Assembly: GCA_028286805.1 (NCBI GenBank)
Contig: JAQBQW010000009.1
Coordinates: 1 to 33,267 of the forward strand
DNA: 33,267 nucleotides
Origin: Parcubacteria group bacterium
GTDB taxonomy: Bacteria; Patescibacteriota; Minisyncoccia; Phycocordibacterales; Zambryskibacteraceae
Direction of reading: 5' to 3'
Below are positions 9,365-17,506 of this stretch, piece by piece. The position numbers were made by a program, and so were the translations under genes. The notes beneath the pieces were generated by a model, which saw only the letters and a program-made list of their open reading frames with translations, had not been told where the DNA came from and searched no databases. Position 1 is the first letter of the stretch. Each line of letters opens with the position of its first letter.

Positions 9365-9791
9365 AGATGGTGATGTTTCGTGTCTCGGGATCTACAAATT
9401 CAAAACTTATTTTCTTGCTGTATCCAGGCATGATTCCTTTCACCCGTTCCGGCCATTCGATAAGTATAAGGTTGGTTGGATCTGAAATGATCTCTTGCCA
9501 ACCAAGGGTAAGGAGTTCGGATTCTTTATCCAAACGATATGCGTCTATGTGTATTAAATGCTTGAATCCTTTGTATTCGATTGGATAGATCTTTTCAATA
9601 ACAAAGGTTGGGCTCTGCATAGTATCTGTGACTCCAAGCGTTTCTCCAACCGCTTGGGAAAAAGCTGTTTTTCCAGCTCCAAGGTCTCCATGCAGGGCCC
9701 AGATTGTTGCAGTTTCTCCTCTTTCAAGAGTTCGAACAAGCTCTTCGGCTATTTCTTTTGTCTCTTCGAGGGAATGGGAGATGCGTTGCAT
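9354..9791 (-). CDS. tsaE: tRNA threonylcarbamoyladenosine biosynthesis ATPase TsaE
   Basis: Walker A LHGDLGAGKTAF, SPTFVIEKIY, HIDAYRL, LILIEWPER. Confidence 0.95.
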   Translation of the reverse strand: MQRISHSLEETKEIAEELVRTLERGETATIWALHGDLGAGKTAFSQAVGETLGVTDTMQSPTFVIEKIYPIEYKGFKHLIHIDAYRLDKESELLTLGWQEIISDPTNLILIEWPERVKGIMPGYSKKISFEFVDPETRNITIYES

Positions 9792-9819
9792 AAAGGGTAT
9801 TTTAGCAGATTTTGGTATG

Positions 9820-9851
9820 AAAAAGGCGGAAAGGATTTTGTCCCTTCCGCC
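9820..9851 (-). terminator. Rho-independent terminator after the 9858-10220 gene
   Basis: Minus strand GGCGGAAGGG-ACAAAAT-CCTTTCCGCC followed by TTTTTC. Confidence 0.75.
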
Positions 9852-9857
9852 TGGTGA

Positions 9858-10220
9858 TCACTTCCCTTGGCATCCACCATTTGGATCAGTAGTAGTGAGG
9901 TAAGTGATAACCCACTCGTCGTATCGCGGACCGGTCGGCGAACCATTCCCCTTCGACACCCAGTAACTTACACTGGCGCTACCGAGCGGAGTATTGTTCG
10001 AGATTCGGTATCCGTCTGCTTCGAGGGTTACATTCCCCGAGCCAAAACGATCGAGTTCGATGTGTACTTTCTCGCCGTAAGCTAGGCGCGAAGCGAGCAC
10101 ATCGCCATTTCCGTCGACGATACGCATCCAGGAACCAATACACTGATTGGACACGTTGACTTGCTGCGGTGCCTCGCATGCGCCCGCTGCAAACAGAAGA
10201 ATGAAAAGAATCTTACGCAT
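9858..10220 (-). CDS. Hypothetical secreted/lipoprotein-like protein
   Basis: MRKILFILLFAAGAC signal/possible weak lipobox; SD GGAGGT before this ATG (start moved from 10259). Confidence 0.6.
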   Translation of the reverse strand: MRKILFILLFAAGACEAPQQVNVSNQCIGSWMRIVDGNGDVLASRLAYGEKVHIELDRFGSGNVTLEADGYRISNNTPLGSASVSYWVSKGNGSPTGPRYDEWVITYLTTTDPNGGCQGK

Positions 10221-10320
10221 AGAAACCTCCAAAGTGAGCGCGTGGGTGACTTTTAACATTATGTCACAATATTTATATTAATCAAGTCCTTTGTTTTTAG
10301 CCATATATATACGTATAGAG

Positions 10321-10326
10321 TAGAAT
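10321..10326 (+). promoter_or_regulatory. -10 element (TAGAAT) of leaderless promoter for the pilB-like gene
   Basis: TAGAAT-ATACGC-ATG(10333). Confidence 0.55.
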
Positions 10327-10332
10327 ATACGC

Positions 10333-12012
10333 ATGATTCAATTCGATGAAGATCGTTCAGATGCAAATTTAAAGATGCTTCGCGAACGCGAAGAAGAAGA
10401 ACTTGCTTCCACCCTCTCGAGCAAGTACGGCGTACCGTATATCGATCTCTCCGCTCATCCAATAAACATAGACGCTCTTCGCGTCATCAAAGAAGCGGAT
10501 GCCCGGGCTGCTGAAGTTGCGGTTTTTAATATTACCGATAAAAATCTGGATGTTGCCGTTCTCTCCCCCACCAGTACCAAAGTAACTGAAGTGGTAAACG
10601 GCTTTAAAGACAGAGGCTACCTGCCCGAAGTCTTCATCGCTTCGCACGCAAGCCTCAATAAAGTCTGGGACAGGTATAAAGATCTTTCGTATTCTTCCGA
10701 AACGAAATCCGGTGCCCTCGATATTTCAAACGAAGAAGTGGCCGAGATGTCTCTCAAGGTAACCACCCTGGCAGATCTGAAAGCTCAGATCGAAGAAGTG
10801 CTGAGCATGAAGAAAGCATACCGAATTTCAAAAATACTGGAAATCATTTTGGCCGGCGCCATCGCTCTCAAAGCTTCGGATGTTCACCTCGAACCCGCTG
10901 ATACGGATGTCCGCATTCGTTACAGATTGGACGGCGTGTTAACCGACGTTCTCCATTTTGATAAAGAAACATTCGAACTGCTGCTTTCCCGCGTGAAACT
11001 CATTTCAAATCTGAAATTAAACATTAAAGGAAAGGCTCAGGATGGCCGTTTCTCTATTCGTCTTGCGGATCAGGAGATTGAAGTTCGTACCTCGCTCTTG
11101 CCGGGACCGAATGACGAATCGGTCGTGCTTCGAGTCCTTACTCCGGAATCCATCTCGGCTCCTCTCGAAAGTTTGGGTATTCACCCCCGATTGCTTTCTA
11201 TCTTGCTGAAAGAAATTGCAAAACCAAACGGATTGATCCTCACCACTGGTCCCACAGGTTCGGGAAAAACCACCACCCTGTACGCATTCTTGAAAAAGAT
11301 CTACACCCCGGATATTAAAGTGATCACCATCGAAAATCCGATCGAATACCATCTTAGTGGAATCGTGCAGACCCAGACGGATCAAGATGGAGATTATTCT
11401 TTTGCCGAAGGACTCCGAAGCGCGCTCAGGCAAGACCCGGATGTCATCATGGTGGGAGAAATCCGAGACAACGAAACTGCGGAGGTTGCGGTGAACGCCG
11501 CCCTTACCGGACACCTTGTGCTTTCCACCCTTCACACAAACAATGCAGCGGGTTCGTTCCCTCGTCTTTTGGATCTCGGGGTAAACCCGAAAGTTATTTC
11601 TTCAGCATTGAATGTTTCGATCGCCCAGCGCCTCGTTCGCGTATTGTGTCCAATCTGCAGAAAAGAAGTTCCTCTTTCGGCCGAACAGAAAGCGCTGGTG
11701 GATAAAGCGCTGGCAAAAGTAACGGACCAAACATATCTCGAAGGCGTGCAGCGTGAACACATGTTTGAACCTGTTGGCTGCGACAAATGCCATGACGGTT
11801 TCAAAGGACGCATCGGAGTATTCGAAGCAATTCTTGTTGATGAACATATCGAACAGGCGGTCATTAATAACCCTTCAGAACGAGATATCAATACCGCATC
11901 TCGTACGCAGAATCTTTTGAAACTCGAGGAAGATGGAATTTTAAAAGTTCTCAATGGTACCACTTCTCTTTCGGAACTGTCTCGTGTCTTGGATCTTTCG
12001 GCGATTGAATAA
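10333..12012 (+). CDS. pilB: GspE/PulE/PilB-family secretion/pilus assembly ATPase
   Basis: Walker A TGPTGSGKTTTLYAFL, Asp box DPDVIMVGEIRDNETAE, tetracysteine CPIC...CDKC. Confidence 0.93.
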   Translation: MIQFDEDRSDANLKMLREREEEELASTLSSKYGVPYIDLSAHPINIDALRVIKEADARAAEVAVFNITDKNLDVAVLSPTSTKVTEVVNGFKDRGYLPEVFIASHASLNKVWDRYKDLSYSSETKSGALDISNEEVAEMSLKVTTLADLKAQIEEVLSMKKAYRISKILEIILAGAIALKASDVHLEPADTDVRIRYRLDGVLTDVLHFDKETFELLLSRVKLISNLKLNIKGKAQDGRFSIRLADQEIEVRTSLLPGPNDESVVLRVLTPESISAPLESLGIHPRLLSILLKEIAKPNGLILTTGPTGSGKTTTLYAFLKKIYTPDIKVITIENPIEYHLSGIVQTQTDQDGDYSFAEGLRSALRQDPDVIMVGEIRDNETAEVAVNAALTGHLVLSTLHTNNAAGSFPRLLDLGVNPKVISSALNVSIAQRLVRVLCPICRKEVPLSAEQKALVDKALAKVTDQTYLEGVQREHMFEPVGCDKCHDGFKGRIGVFEAILVDEHIEQAVINNPSERDINTASRTQNLLKLEEDGILKVLNGTTSLSELSRVLDLSAIE

Positions 12013-12014
12013 AA

Positions 12015-13085
12015 TTACAATCCCGTTCTTGAACCTTGTGTCTGACCGATAATCCCCCTGACAACTTCCACAATCTCTTTGGCTTTAGCAATTGGTTGTC
12101 CAGGAAGAACAATGCTTCCCATTCCACCGGCCGTAGCATTTTGGATAATGACAGACCCAATTCCAAAAAGTCTTGCCACAACTCCCTGATTCAACACAAC
12201 GTCTTGAATAGTGTGATACGGAACGTGTTTTTCTGTACTGCCAATCACTTTGCTTCTTATAACGATCATATCTTTTTCAAAAGAGAAGAAATAATTCTTC
12301 ATCCACACGAGTTCGTATGAAATCAATAATACATAAACGATCACAAACCAAAACAAGAATGCCGCTAAACTACTTGCATGCAAAAAAACAGCCATAAACA
12401 CAGTTGCGACAAGCGCATACAGGAGTGACGAAATAAAAACAGAAAAACGAAACATTGGATCGAATGGGTACATGCTCGAAGAGATTTCCCGAGAAAGATG
12501 TACGGAAGGTGTTACTGGGCTGCTGGGCATAGATTCAGTTTGAACATGCGCTGAGGATGTTGGACCATTAGTTATTTTTCCAAGCAGTGTGTTTTTGATT
12601 CTTTCCGCAACATCTTTATTTACTCCATCGATATGGGCTTCGATGCCGGACATAAATGTAGCGCTCGCAATATGTACGTCATAGATACCGAGAATTCGAT
12701 CTAAGATATCCTGATCCACATATACGTCTTGAATCTTTCCATATTGCACATGAATTTCTGTGGGAGCAAACACCCCTTTCTTAATGGTAATAAACTGCTC
12801 CCCTGCGTCGTAATAGTATCTTTTTATATACGCTCGGATATACAAAGCGTAGCCGATGACAATAAGAAGATAAAAGCCGACCGCATCAATAATAAATTTT
12901 CCGAGACTACTCCATTCTAATTGATGCGTTGCTCCATTGCTTGTTAGCGACCAAAACAAGGTGGTTCCAAATATTGAAGCTACAAAAGTAAGGAACAGGG
13001 CTCGAAACAATACTGGAATAAATTTTTTAGTAAACTTCTTTGAACTGAGTGGATTCTGTTGCTGAAAAACTGATGAAGATTCCAT
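12015..13085 (-). CDS. PH (bPH2/YdbS-like) domain membrane protein
   Basis: Two similar TM plus PH-like modules: FITIKKGVF...QYGKIQDVYVDQDILDRILGIYDVHI and MIVIRSKVIGSTEKHVPYHTIQDVVLNQGVVARLFGIGSVII. Confidence 0.82.
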   Translation of the reverse strand: MESSSVFQQQNPLSSKKFTKKFIPVLFRALFLTFVASIFGTTLFWSLTSNGATHQLEWSSLGKFIIDAVGFYLLIVIGYALYIRAYIKRYYYDAGEQFITIKKGVFAPTEIHVQYGKIQDVYVDQDILDRILGIYDVHIASATFMSGIEAHIDGVNKDVAERIKNTLLGKITNGPTSSAHVQTESMPSSPVTPSVHLSREISSSMYPFDPMFRFSVFISSLLYALVATVFMAVFLHASSLAAFLFWFVIVYVLLISYELVWMKNYFFSFEKDMIVIRSKVIGSTEKHVPYHTIQDVVLNQGVVARLFGIGSVIIQNATAGGMGSIVLPGQPIAKAKEIVEVVRGIIGQTQGSRTGL

Positions 13086-13162
13086 ATATATGCTTAAATT
13101 GTTAGTGATCTAGTTATAGCATAAGAAACACATTTGCATACCTGTAAAAGGAGTGTCCTACG

Positions 13163-13192
13163 AAAAAGAGCCCTTGTTCAGGGCTCTTTTTT
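13163..13192. terminator. Bidirectional Rho-independent terminator hairpin
   Basis: AAAAAGAGCCC-TTGTTCA-GGGCTCTTTTTT. Confidence 0.75.
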
Positions 13193-13202
13193 CATGGATA
13201 AT
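13174..13202 (+). promoter_or_regulatory. Candidate promoter for the 6S-like RNA
   Basis: TTGTTC - 17 nt - GATAAT; the -35 lies in the loop of the preceding hairpin. Confidence 0.4.
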
Positions 13203-13208
13203 GAAGGG

Positions 13209-13395
13209 GAGATCAAGCCTCCAAGGCATAAATCTCCAAGCAACACTTTTAACGGGAGGCTAAAAGTTAAACGAGACTTTCTAGGATAGCCACAGCATGC
13301 ACGACGCAAACCAAAACGTCCTCAAAGAAACGCTATAAGTGCCTTGCGGCGGTTGTTGCTTAGAGATTTATGATTTGGAGAACGTTTTGGATAAA
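13209..13395 (+). ncRNA. ssrS: Probable 6S RNA
   Basis: Long closing helix 13219-13245 / 13354-13380 (24 of 27 Watson-Crick plus one G-U), large central bubble, 3' arm GCCUUGCGGCGG-UUGUUGCUUAGAGAUU resembling E. coli 6S GCCUGCGGCGGCAUCUCGGAGAUU; about 190 nt. Ends approximate. Confidence 0.65.
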
Positions 13396-13454
13396 AAATG
13401 CCCCGGGTGGGGAGGTTCCTATCACTGCTAATACCTTAGCATACAATACTTTTT

Positions 13455-14477
13455 ATGTCAAGTGATTTTAATGAAGAAAAGAAGGAGGGCTTTGATGCTG
13501 CCCTGTCTGATTCAGAGCTTCGTCCTTCACGTTGGGAAGATTATATCGGCCAGGAGTCTATAAAAAATAACCTGGACATCCTTTTACGCGCTGCGACCGA
13601 ACGAGGGACACATCCAGAACATATTTTGTTCTACGGTCCACCAGGATTGGGCAAGACCACCCTCGCCCACCTCATTGCAAAGACAAGCGGCAGACAAATG
13701 AAGATTACCTCGGGCCCTGCCATTGAAAAAGTGGGAGACCTTGCTTCCATCCTGACCAATCTTTCCCCAGGAGACATTTTGTTTATCGATGAAATCCACC
13801 GTTTAAACAAAACTATTGAAGAAGTGCTATATCCAGCAATGGAATCCGGCATGCTTGATATTATTATCGGCAAAGGTCCGAGCGCACGAACCATTCAGTT
13901 AGAACTTCCCCCTTTCACCCTCCTCGCTGCCACCACCCGTGTAGCCATGATCTCCTCCCCTCTCCGTTCGCGTTTCTCCGGCGGCGTATATCGCTTGGAA
14001 TTTTATTCGGACGAAGAAATTCAGAAGATTGTAAACAGATCTGCAAAGATTCTGGGAATGAAAACGGACGGCAGTGCCGAACGAGAGATTTCTAAACGTG
14101 CACGTTCAACTCCCAGAACTGCGAACTACTTTTTGAAGCGCGCCAGAGACTACGCCCAGGTGCACAAGAAAGAATTGAATGAAGAAGTGGTGATAGAAGC
14201 ACTGAAGATGCTCGGTATAGATAATGAAGGTCTTTCTCCTTCGGACAGAAAGATACTGGAGGTAATGGCGGAAAAGTTTAACGGAGGTCCGGTTGGACTG
14301 GGAACCATTGCCGCGGCCCTTTCAGAAGAAGAAGCAACTATTGAAGAATTTAATGAGCCATACTTAATACAAAAAGGATTTATTGAACGCACTCCACGAG
14401 GAAGATGCTTAACACAGAAAGCGTATGAGCATCTGGGAATTGCTGTTCCGAAGAATTTGCAGGATAGGTTGTTATAA
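13455..14477 (+). CDS. ruvB: Holliday junction branch migration helicase RuvB
   Basis: LRPSRWEDYIGQE, LFYGPPGLGKTTLAHLIA, LFIDEIHRLNK, RSTPRTANYFLKRARDYA. Confidence 0.97.
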   Translation: MSSDFNEEKKEGFDAALSDSELRPSRWEDYIGQESIKNNLDILLRAATERGTHPEHILFYGPPGLGKTTLAHLIAKTSGRQMKITSGPAIEKVGDLASILTNLSPGDILFIDEIHRLNKTIEEVLYPAMESGMLDIIIGKGPSARTIQLELPPFTLLAATTRVAMISSPLRSRFSGGVYRLEFYSDEEIQKIVNRSAKILGMKTDGSAEREISKRARSTPRTANYFLKRARDYAQVHKKELNEEVVIEALKMLGIDNEGLSPSDRKILEVMAEKFNGGPVGLGTIAAALSEEEATIEEFNEPYLIQKGFIERTPRGRCLTQKAYEHLGIAVPKNLQDRLL

Positions 14478-14506
14478 AAAAGACCGGCCGAGATACGGAC
14501 GATCGG
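14478..14506 (-). terminator. Rho-independent terminator of the 14511-14747 gene
   Basis: Minus strand ACCGATCG...CGGCCGGT followed by CTTTTTTATAA. Confidence 0.6.
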
Positions 14507-14510
14507 TGAT

Positions 14511-14747
14511 CTACACAAGACGCCAGCGTTTGGTGATGTAGGAAAACGCACCCAAGCTGATCCCCAGGATCACAAATCCGGTCATCAGAATGAACAGTGG
14601 AGAATCGTTGGGGTACCGATTCCTCAACCCACAAAGAGCGAGAAACCCCTCGATGACACTGTAAACGCCGATGAGTGCTGTGATAGCCACAAACATCATA
14701 CTCACAAACCCTACTGAAAAACGCACATTCTTTTTCGGCTTCGCCAT
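14511..14747 (-). CDS. Hypothetical two-TM membrane protein
   Basis: MAKPKKNVRFSVGF... preceded by SD AGAGGAGGA; start moved from 14792. Confidence 0.6.
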   Translation of the reverse strand: MAKPKKNVRFSVGFVSMMFVAITALIGVYSVIEGFLALCGLRNRYPNDSPLFILMTGFVILGISLGAFSYITKRWRLV

Positions 14748-14841
14748 GACACATCCTCCTCTGGGGGTGGTACAACCAAAACAACGATACATAATTAATG
14801 GTGTATTGTCTATACTGCTCGACTGTTACTTTCTTAAACTG

Positions 14842-14847
14842 TAAAAT
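14842..14847 (+). promoter_or_regulatory. -10 element (TAAAAT) of leaderless promoter for yebC
   Basis: TAAAAT-ACCCTC-ATG(14854). Confidence 0.5.
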
Positions 14848-14853
14848 ACCCTC

Positions 14854-15390
14854 ATGTCCGGACACAACAAATGGTCTAAAATCAAAAGACAGAAAGGCGC
14901 CACAGACGCCGCTAAGTCTAAGGTCTTTTCCAAGATGGCTCTTTTGATTTCCACCGCATCCAGAGATGCCAAAGGAGATGTTACTTCTCCTTCTCTCCGC
15001 GCTGCCATCGAAAAAGCACGCGAATTCAATATGCCCGCAGACAACATCGAACGCGCTGTTAAAAAAGGTGCGGGAGAAACTGGAGCTGCCATGGAAGCTA
15101 TCACATACGAATCATACGGCCCCGGCGGAACCGCTCTTATGATCAACGCCCTGACAGGCAGCAGGAACAAAGCTGCGCAAGAAGTAAAATTTATTTTATC
15201 CAAGCACGGTTTCGAACTCGCAGCGCAAGGATCTGCCGCGTGGGCATTTACCAGAAACACCACTGATAATTCTTGGGAACCAACCATGACTGTCCCCCTT
15301 TCGGACGAAGATTCCGAGGCTCTCATGAAAATGATCGAAGAACTCGAAGACAATGACGAAGTTCAAGACGTATACACCAATGCAGAATAA
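14854..15390 (+). CDS. yebC: YebC/PmpR-family regulator, compact form
   Basis: MSGHNKWSKIKRQKGATDAAKSKVFSKM, NMPADNIERAVKKG, YESYGPGGTALMI, DEDSEALMKMIEELEDNDEVQDVYTN. Confidence 0.93.
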   Translation: MSGHNKWSKIKRQKGATDAAKSKVFSKMALLISTASRDAKGDVTSPSLRAAIEKAREFNMPADNIERAVKKGAGETGAAMEAITYESYGPGGTALMINALTGSRNKAAQEVKFILSKHGFELAAQGSAAWAFTRNTTDNSWEPTMTVPLSDEDSEALMKMIEELEDNDEVQDVYTNAE

Positions 15391-15883
15391 TTCCCGAGTA
15401 CTGGGAATCGATCCAGGATTCGATCGGGTTGGAGTGGCAGTTATGGAAGGATCTTCTTCAAAACAAACTCTGCTGTTTTCCGAATGTATTCAAACATCGG
15501 CAAAAGATCTGCACGAAAAAAGATTGGAAACTGTTGGGAAACGAATCAGAGAGGTTATCAAAGAATGGGAACCGACTTCTCTCAGCATCGAAAAACTTTT
15601 CTTTGGACAAAACACCACGAGCGCCATCAAAGTGGCCGAGGCGAGAGGTGTCATTCTGTACGAAGCCGCATGTGCCGGGCTCGAAGTACACGAATACACT
15701 CCGCAGGAAATAAAAATTGCCGTGACCGGATACGGCAAGGCAGCCAAGAACGAAGTGGAAACCATGACCCTCCGTTTGCTCAATCTAAAAACCAAGCCGA
15801 AGCATGACGACGAGGTAGACGCCATCGCAGTTGGGGTCACTCACCTCGCCTCCTCGACATACAAAAAGAAGATATCCCCATAA
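15380..15883 (+). CDS. ruvC: Holliday junction resolvase RuvC
   Basis: RVLGIDPGFDRVGVAV, SIEKLFFGQNTTSAIKVAEARGV, PQEIKIAVTGYGKAAK, HDDEVDAIAVG; overlaps yebC by 11 nt. Confidence 0.95.
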   Translation: MQNNSRVLGIDPGFDRVGVAVMEGSSSKQTLLFSECIQTSAKDLHEKRLETVGKRIREVIKEWEPTSLSIEKLFFGQNTTSAIKVAEARGVILYEAACAGLEVHEYTPQEIKIAVTGYGKAAKNEVETMTLRLLNLKTKPKHDDEVDAIAVGVTHLASSTYKKKISP

Positions 15884-15984
15884 AGACCGTTTGCAAAAGA
15901 AAAGGGCATCTGTTACAACTATGAAATCAAAAAACGCCGGCCCTTTTATTACAGGCATTTTTTGAATAAATAATCCCACAAAAC

Positions 15985-16200
15985 ATGCCAGACGATGACG
16001 ATCAAAAACCTATAGCGGACGACCTCTTGGACCCAGATGCGGAACTCGACGGCGGAGTCCTTAGTGCGGACCACATGATCGAGAAGGAGCTCGCAGGAAC
16101 AACTTCAACCAAATTGAACCTCGACGAGGTAGACGACAGCGATGTTGTCGATATCGATGACGAAGAGGAGGAGACTCCTGATTCAGACGACGATATGTAA
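15985..16200 (+). CDS. Small highly acidic hypothetical protein (71 aa)
   Basis: ORF MPDDDDQKPIADDLLDPD...DEEEETPDSDDDM immediately upstream of a strong terminator. Confidence 0.6.
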   Translation: MPDDDDQKPIADDLLDPDAELDGGVLSADHMIEKELAGTTSTKLNLDEVDDSDVVDIDDEEEETPDSDDDM

Positions 16201-16238
16201 TTAAACAAAAACCCCGGAATTCCGGGGTTTTTGTTTAA
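16201..16238. terminator. Bidirectional terminator (38-bp perfect palindrome) between convergent genes
   Basis: TTAAACAAAAACCCCGGAA|TTCCGGGGTTTTTGTTTAA. Confidence 0.9.
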
Positions 16239-17419
16239 AGTATTTCGATTTTAATAAATCTGCGTTTACCGACCTTGAGAGTAATCGGATCCTCGATAGA
16301 GATATCGATAGAATCTATCTTTTCATCCGTTTCCGCATTCTTCACCGCTCCCTCTTCAACCAGTCTGCGGAGTTCTGTTTTTGATTCAACGGTCCCCTGT
16401 TCCAAAAGAATGCCTGAAAGCGCAGAGCCTCGTGCAACACTCACCGTTTCAATATCTTCAGGAATTCCTCTCTTGGAAAAAGTTTCAATGAAATTCTTTT
16501 CCGCCGCTTCCGCCGCTTCTTCTCCATGGTACATTCGCACAATCTCACGCGCTAATTTCATCTTGGCATCTTTCGGATGAAGGGCTCCGGATTCAAGATT
16601 GTTTGAAATTTCTTTCACTTCTTCGATTGGCAGTCTGGTGCAGAGTTCAAAGTATGTGAGAACCTGGGAATCGAGCATGCTCATGACCTTTCCATACATA
16701 TCTGAGGGTTCCGCATTCAAGGTAATGGTATTGCCCCAGCTCGAACTCATCTTTCTTCCGTCCAATCCTTCGATAAGCGGAGACATGATAATTCCCTGCG
16801 GTTCCTGTCCGTATTTTTCTTGGAGAGCCCGGCCAGCCAATAGATTGAATCGTTGATCCGTTCCCCCGAGTTCGACATCTGCCTTGATCGCAACGCTGTC
16901 ATATCCTTGCATGAGTGGGTATAAGACTTCGCGGAGCGAGACACGTTTACCCGCTTCTAATCTTTTGGCAATATTTTCACGAGCGATAAAATCCGCAACG
17001 GAGAAACGGTCTGCTTGTTCTCCCAATTCTCTGTACGTAAGAGATTCGAGCCATTCGCTGTTTTTATGAAGTTCGGCTTTAGAGAGATCGATGATCTTCC
17101 CCACCTGTTCAAAATACGTTTTCTGGTTTTCTTCGATTATTTCTTTGGTGAGCATTGGGCGTTCTGAATCTTTGTCTGAGGTATCTCCGATGAGACCGGT
17201 GAAATCTCCGACGATAAGAACGGCGATATGTCCGAGTTTTTGAAAGTCCCTCAATTTAAGAAGAGTGACCGCGCGTCCAATATGCAGATCGGGTGAGGTG
17301 GGATCTATACCGAGTTTAATGCGAAGAGGTTTGCCTGAAAGAAGTTTTTCTTCCAGTTTTTCTTTGCCGATGATCTCCGCTACACCGCGAGTCATGACTT
17401 CCTTTAGGTCTGTTTCCAT
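16235..17419 (-). CDS. tyrS: Tyrosyl-tRNA synthetase
   Basis: LGIDPTSPDLHIGRAV, GGTDQRFNLLAGR, GRKMSSSWGN, C-terminal S4-like domain. Confidence 0.94.
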   Translation of the reverse strand: METDLKEVMTRGVAEIIGKEKLEEKLLSGKPLRIKLGIDPTSPDLHIGRAVTLLKLRDFQKLGHIAVLIVGDFTGLIGDTSDKDSERPMLTKEIIEENQKTYFEQVGKIIDLSKAELHKNSEWLESLTYRELGEQADRFSVADFIARENIAKRLEAGKRVSLREVLYPLMQGYDSVAIKADVELGGTDQRFNLLAGRALQEKYGQEPQGIIMSPLIEGLDGRKMSSSWGNTITLNAEPSDMYGKVMSMLDSQVLTYFELCTRLPIEEVKEISNNLESGALHPKDAKMKLAREIVRMYHGEEAAEAAEKNFIETFSKRGIPEDIETVSVARGSALSGILLEQGTVESKTELRRLVEEGAVKNAETDEKIDSIDISIEDPITLKVGKRRFIKIEIL

Positions 17420-17494
17420 GAGACTAATCTACCACGGTCTCCGTGTTCCTGAAAGTAAGAGGCATACACTGCGTCGTATACATGAACAGTGTGT

Positions 17495-17500
17495 TAAAAT
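17495..17500 (+). promoter_or_regulatory. -10 element (TAAAAT) of leaderless promoter for the PBP gene
   Basis: TAAAAT-AACCCC-GTG(17507). Confidence 0.5.
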
Positions 17501-17506
17501 AACCCC

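Noticed and set aside
11017-11963. Long antisense ORFs opposite pilB (and similar ones opposite polA, PBP, virB4)
   Set aside because: Composition is the mirror of strong coding frames; no SD, leaderless -10 or domain signal
10333-12012. Complete type IV pilus operon around pilB
   Set aside because: Only the ATPase is present; neighbours are unrelated (PH-domain membrane protein, hypothetical)
13209-13395. tmRNA or RNase P RNA at this locus
   Set aside because: No tRNA-like acceptor/T-arm with CCA, no tag reading frame ending in ALAA, and no RNase P core motifs; the long closing stem with bubble fits 6S better
14380-14865. 161-aa minus-strand ORF spanning ruvB end to yebC
   Set aside because: Cys/His-rich low-plausibility translation; the 14511-14747 frame has SD and terminator
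14826-15353. 175-aa antisense ORF opposite yebC
   Set aside because: Antisense shadow of a well-supported gene
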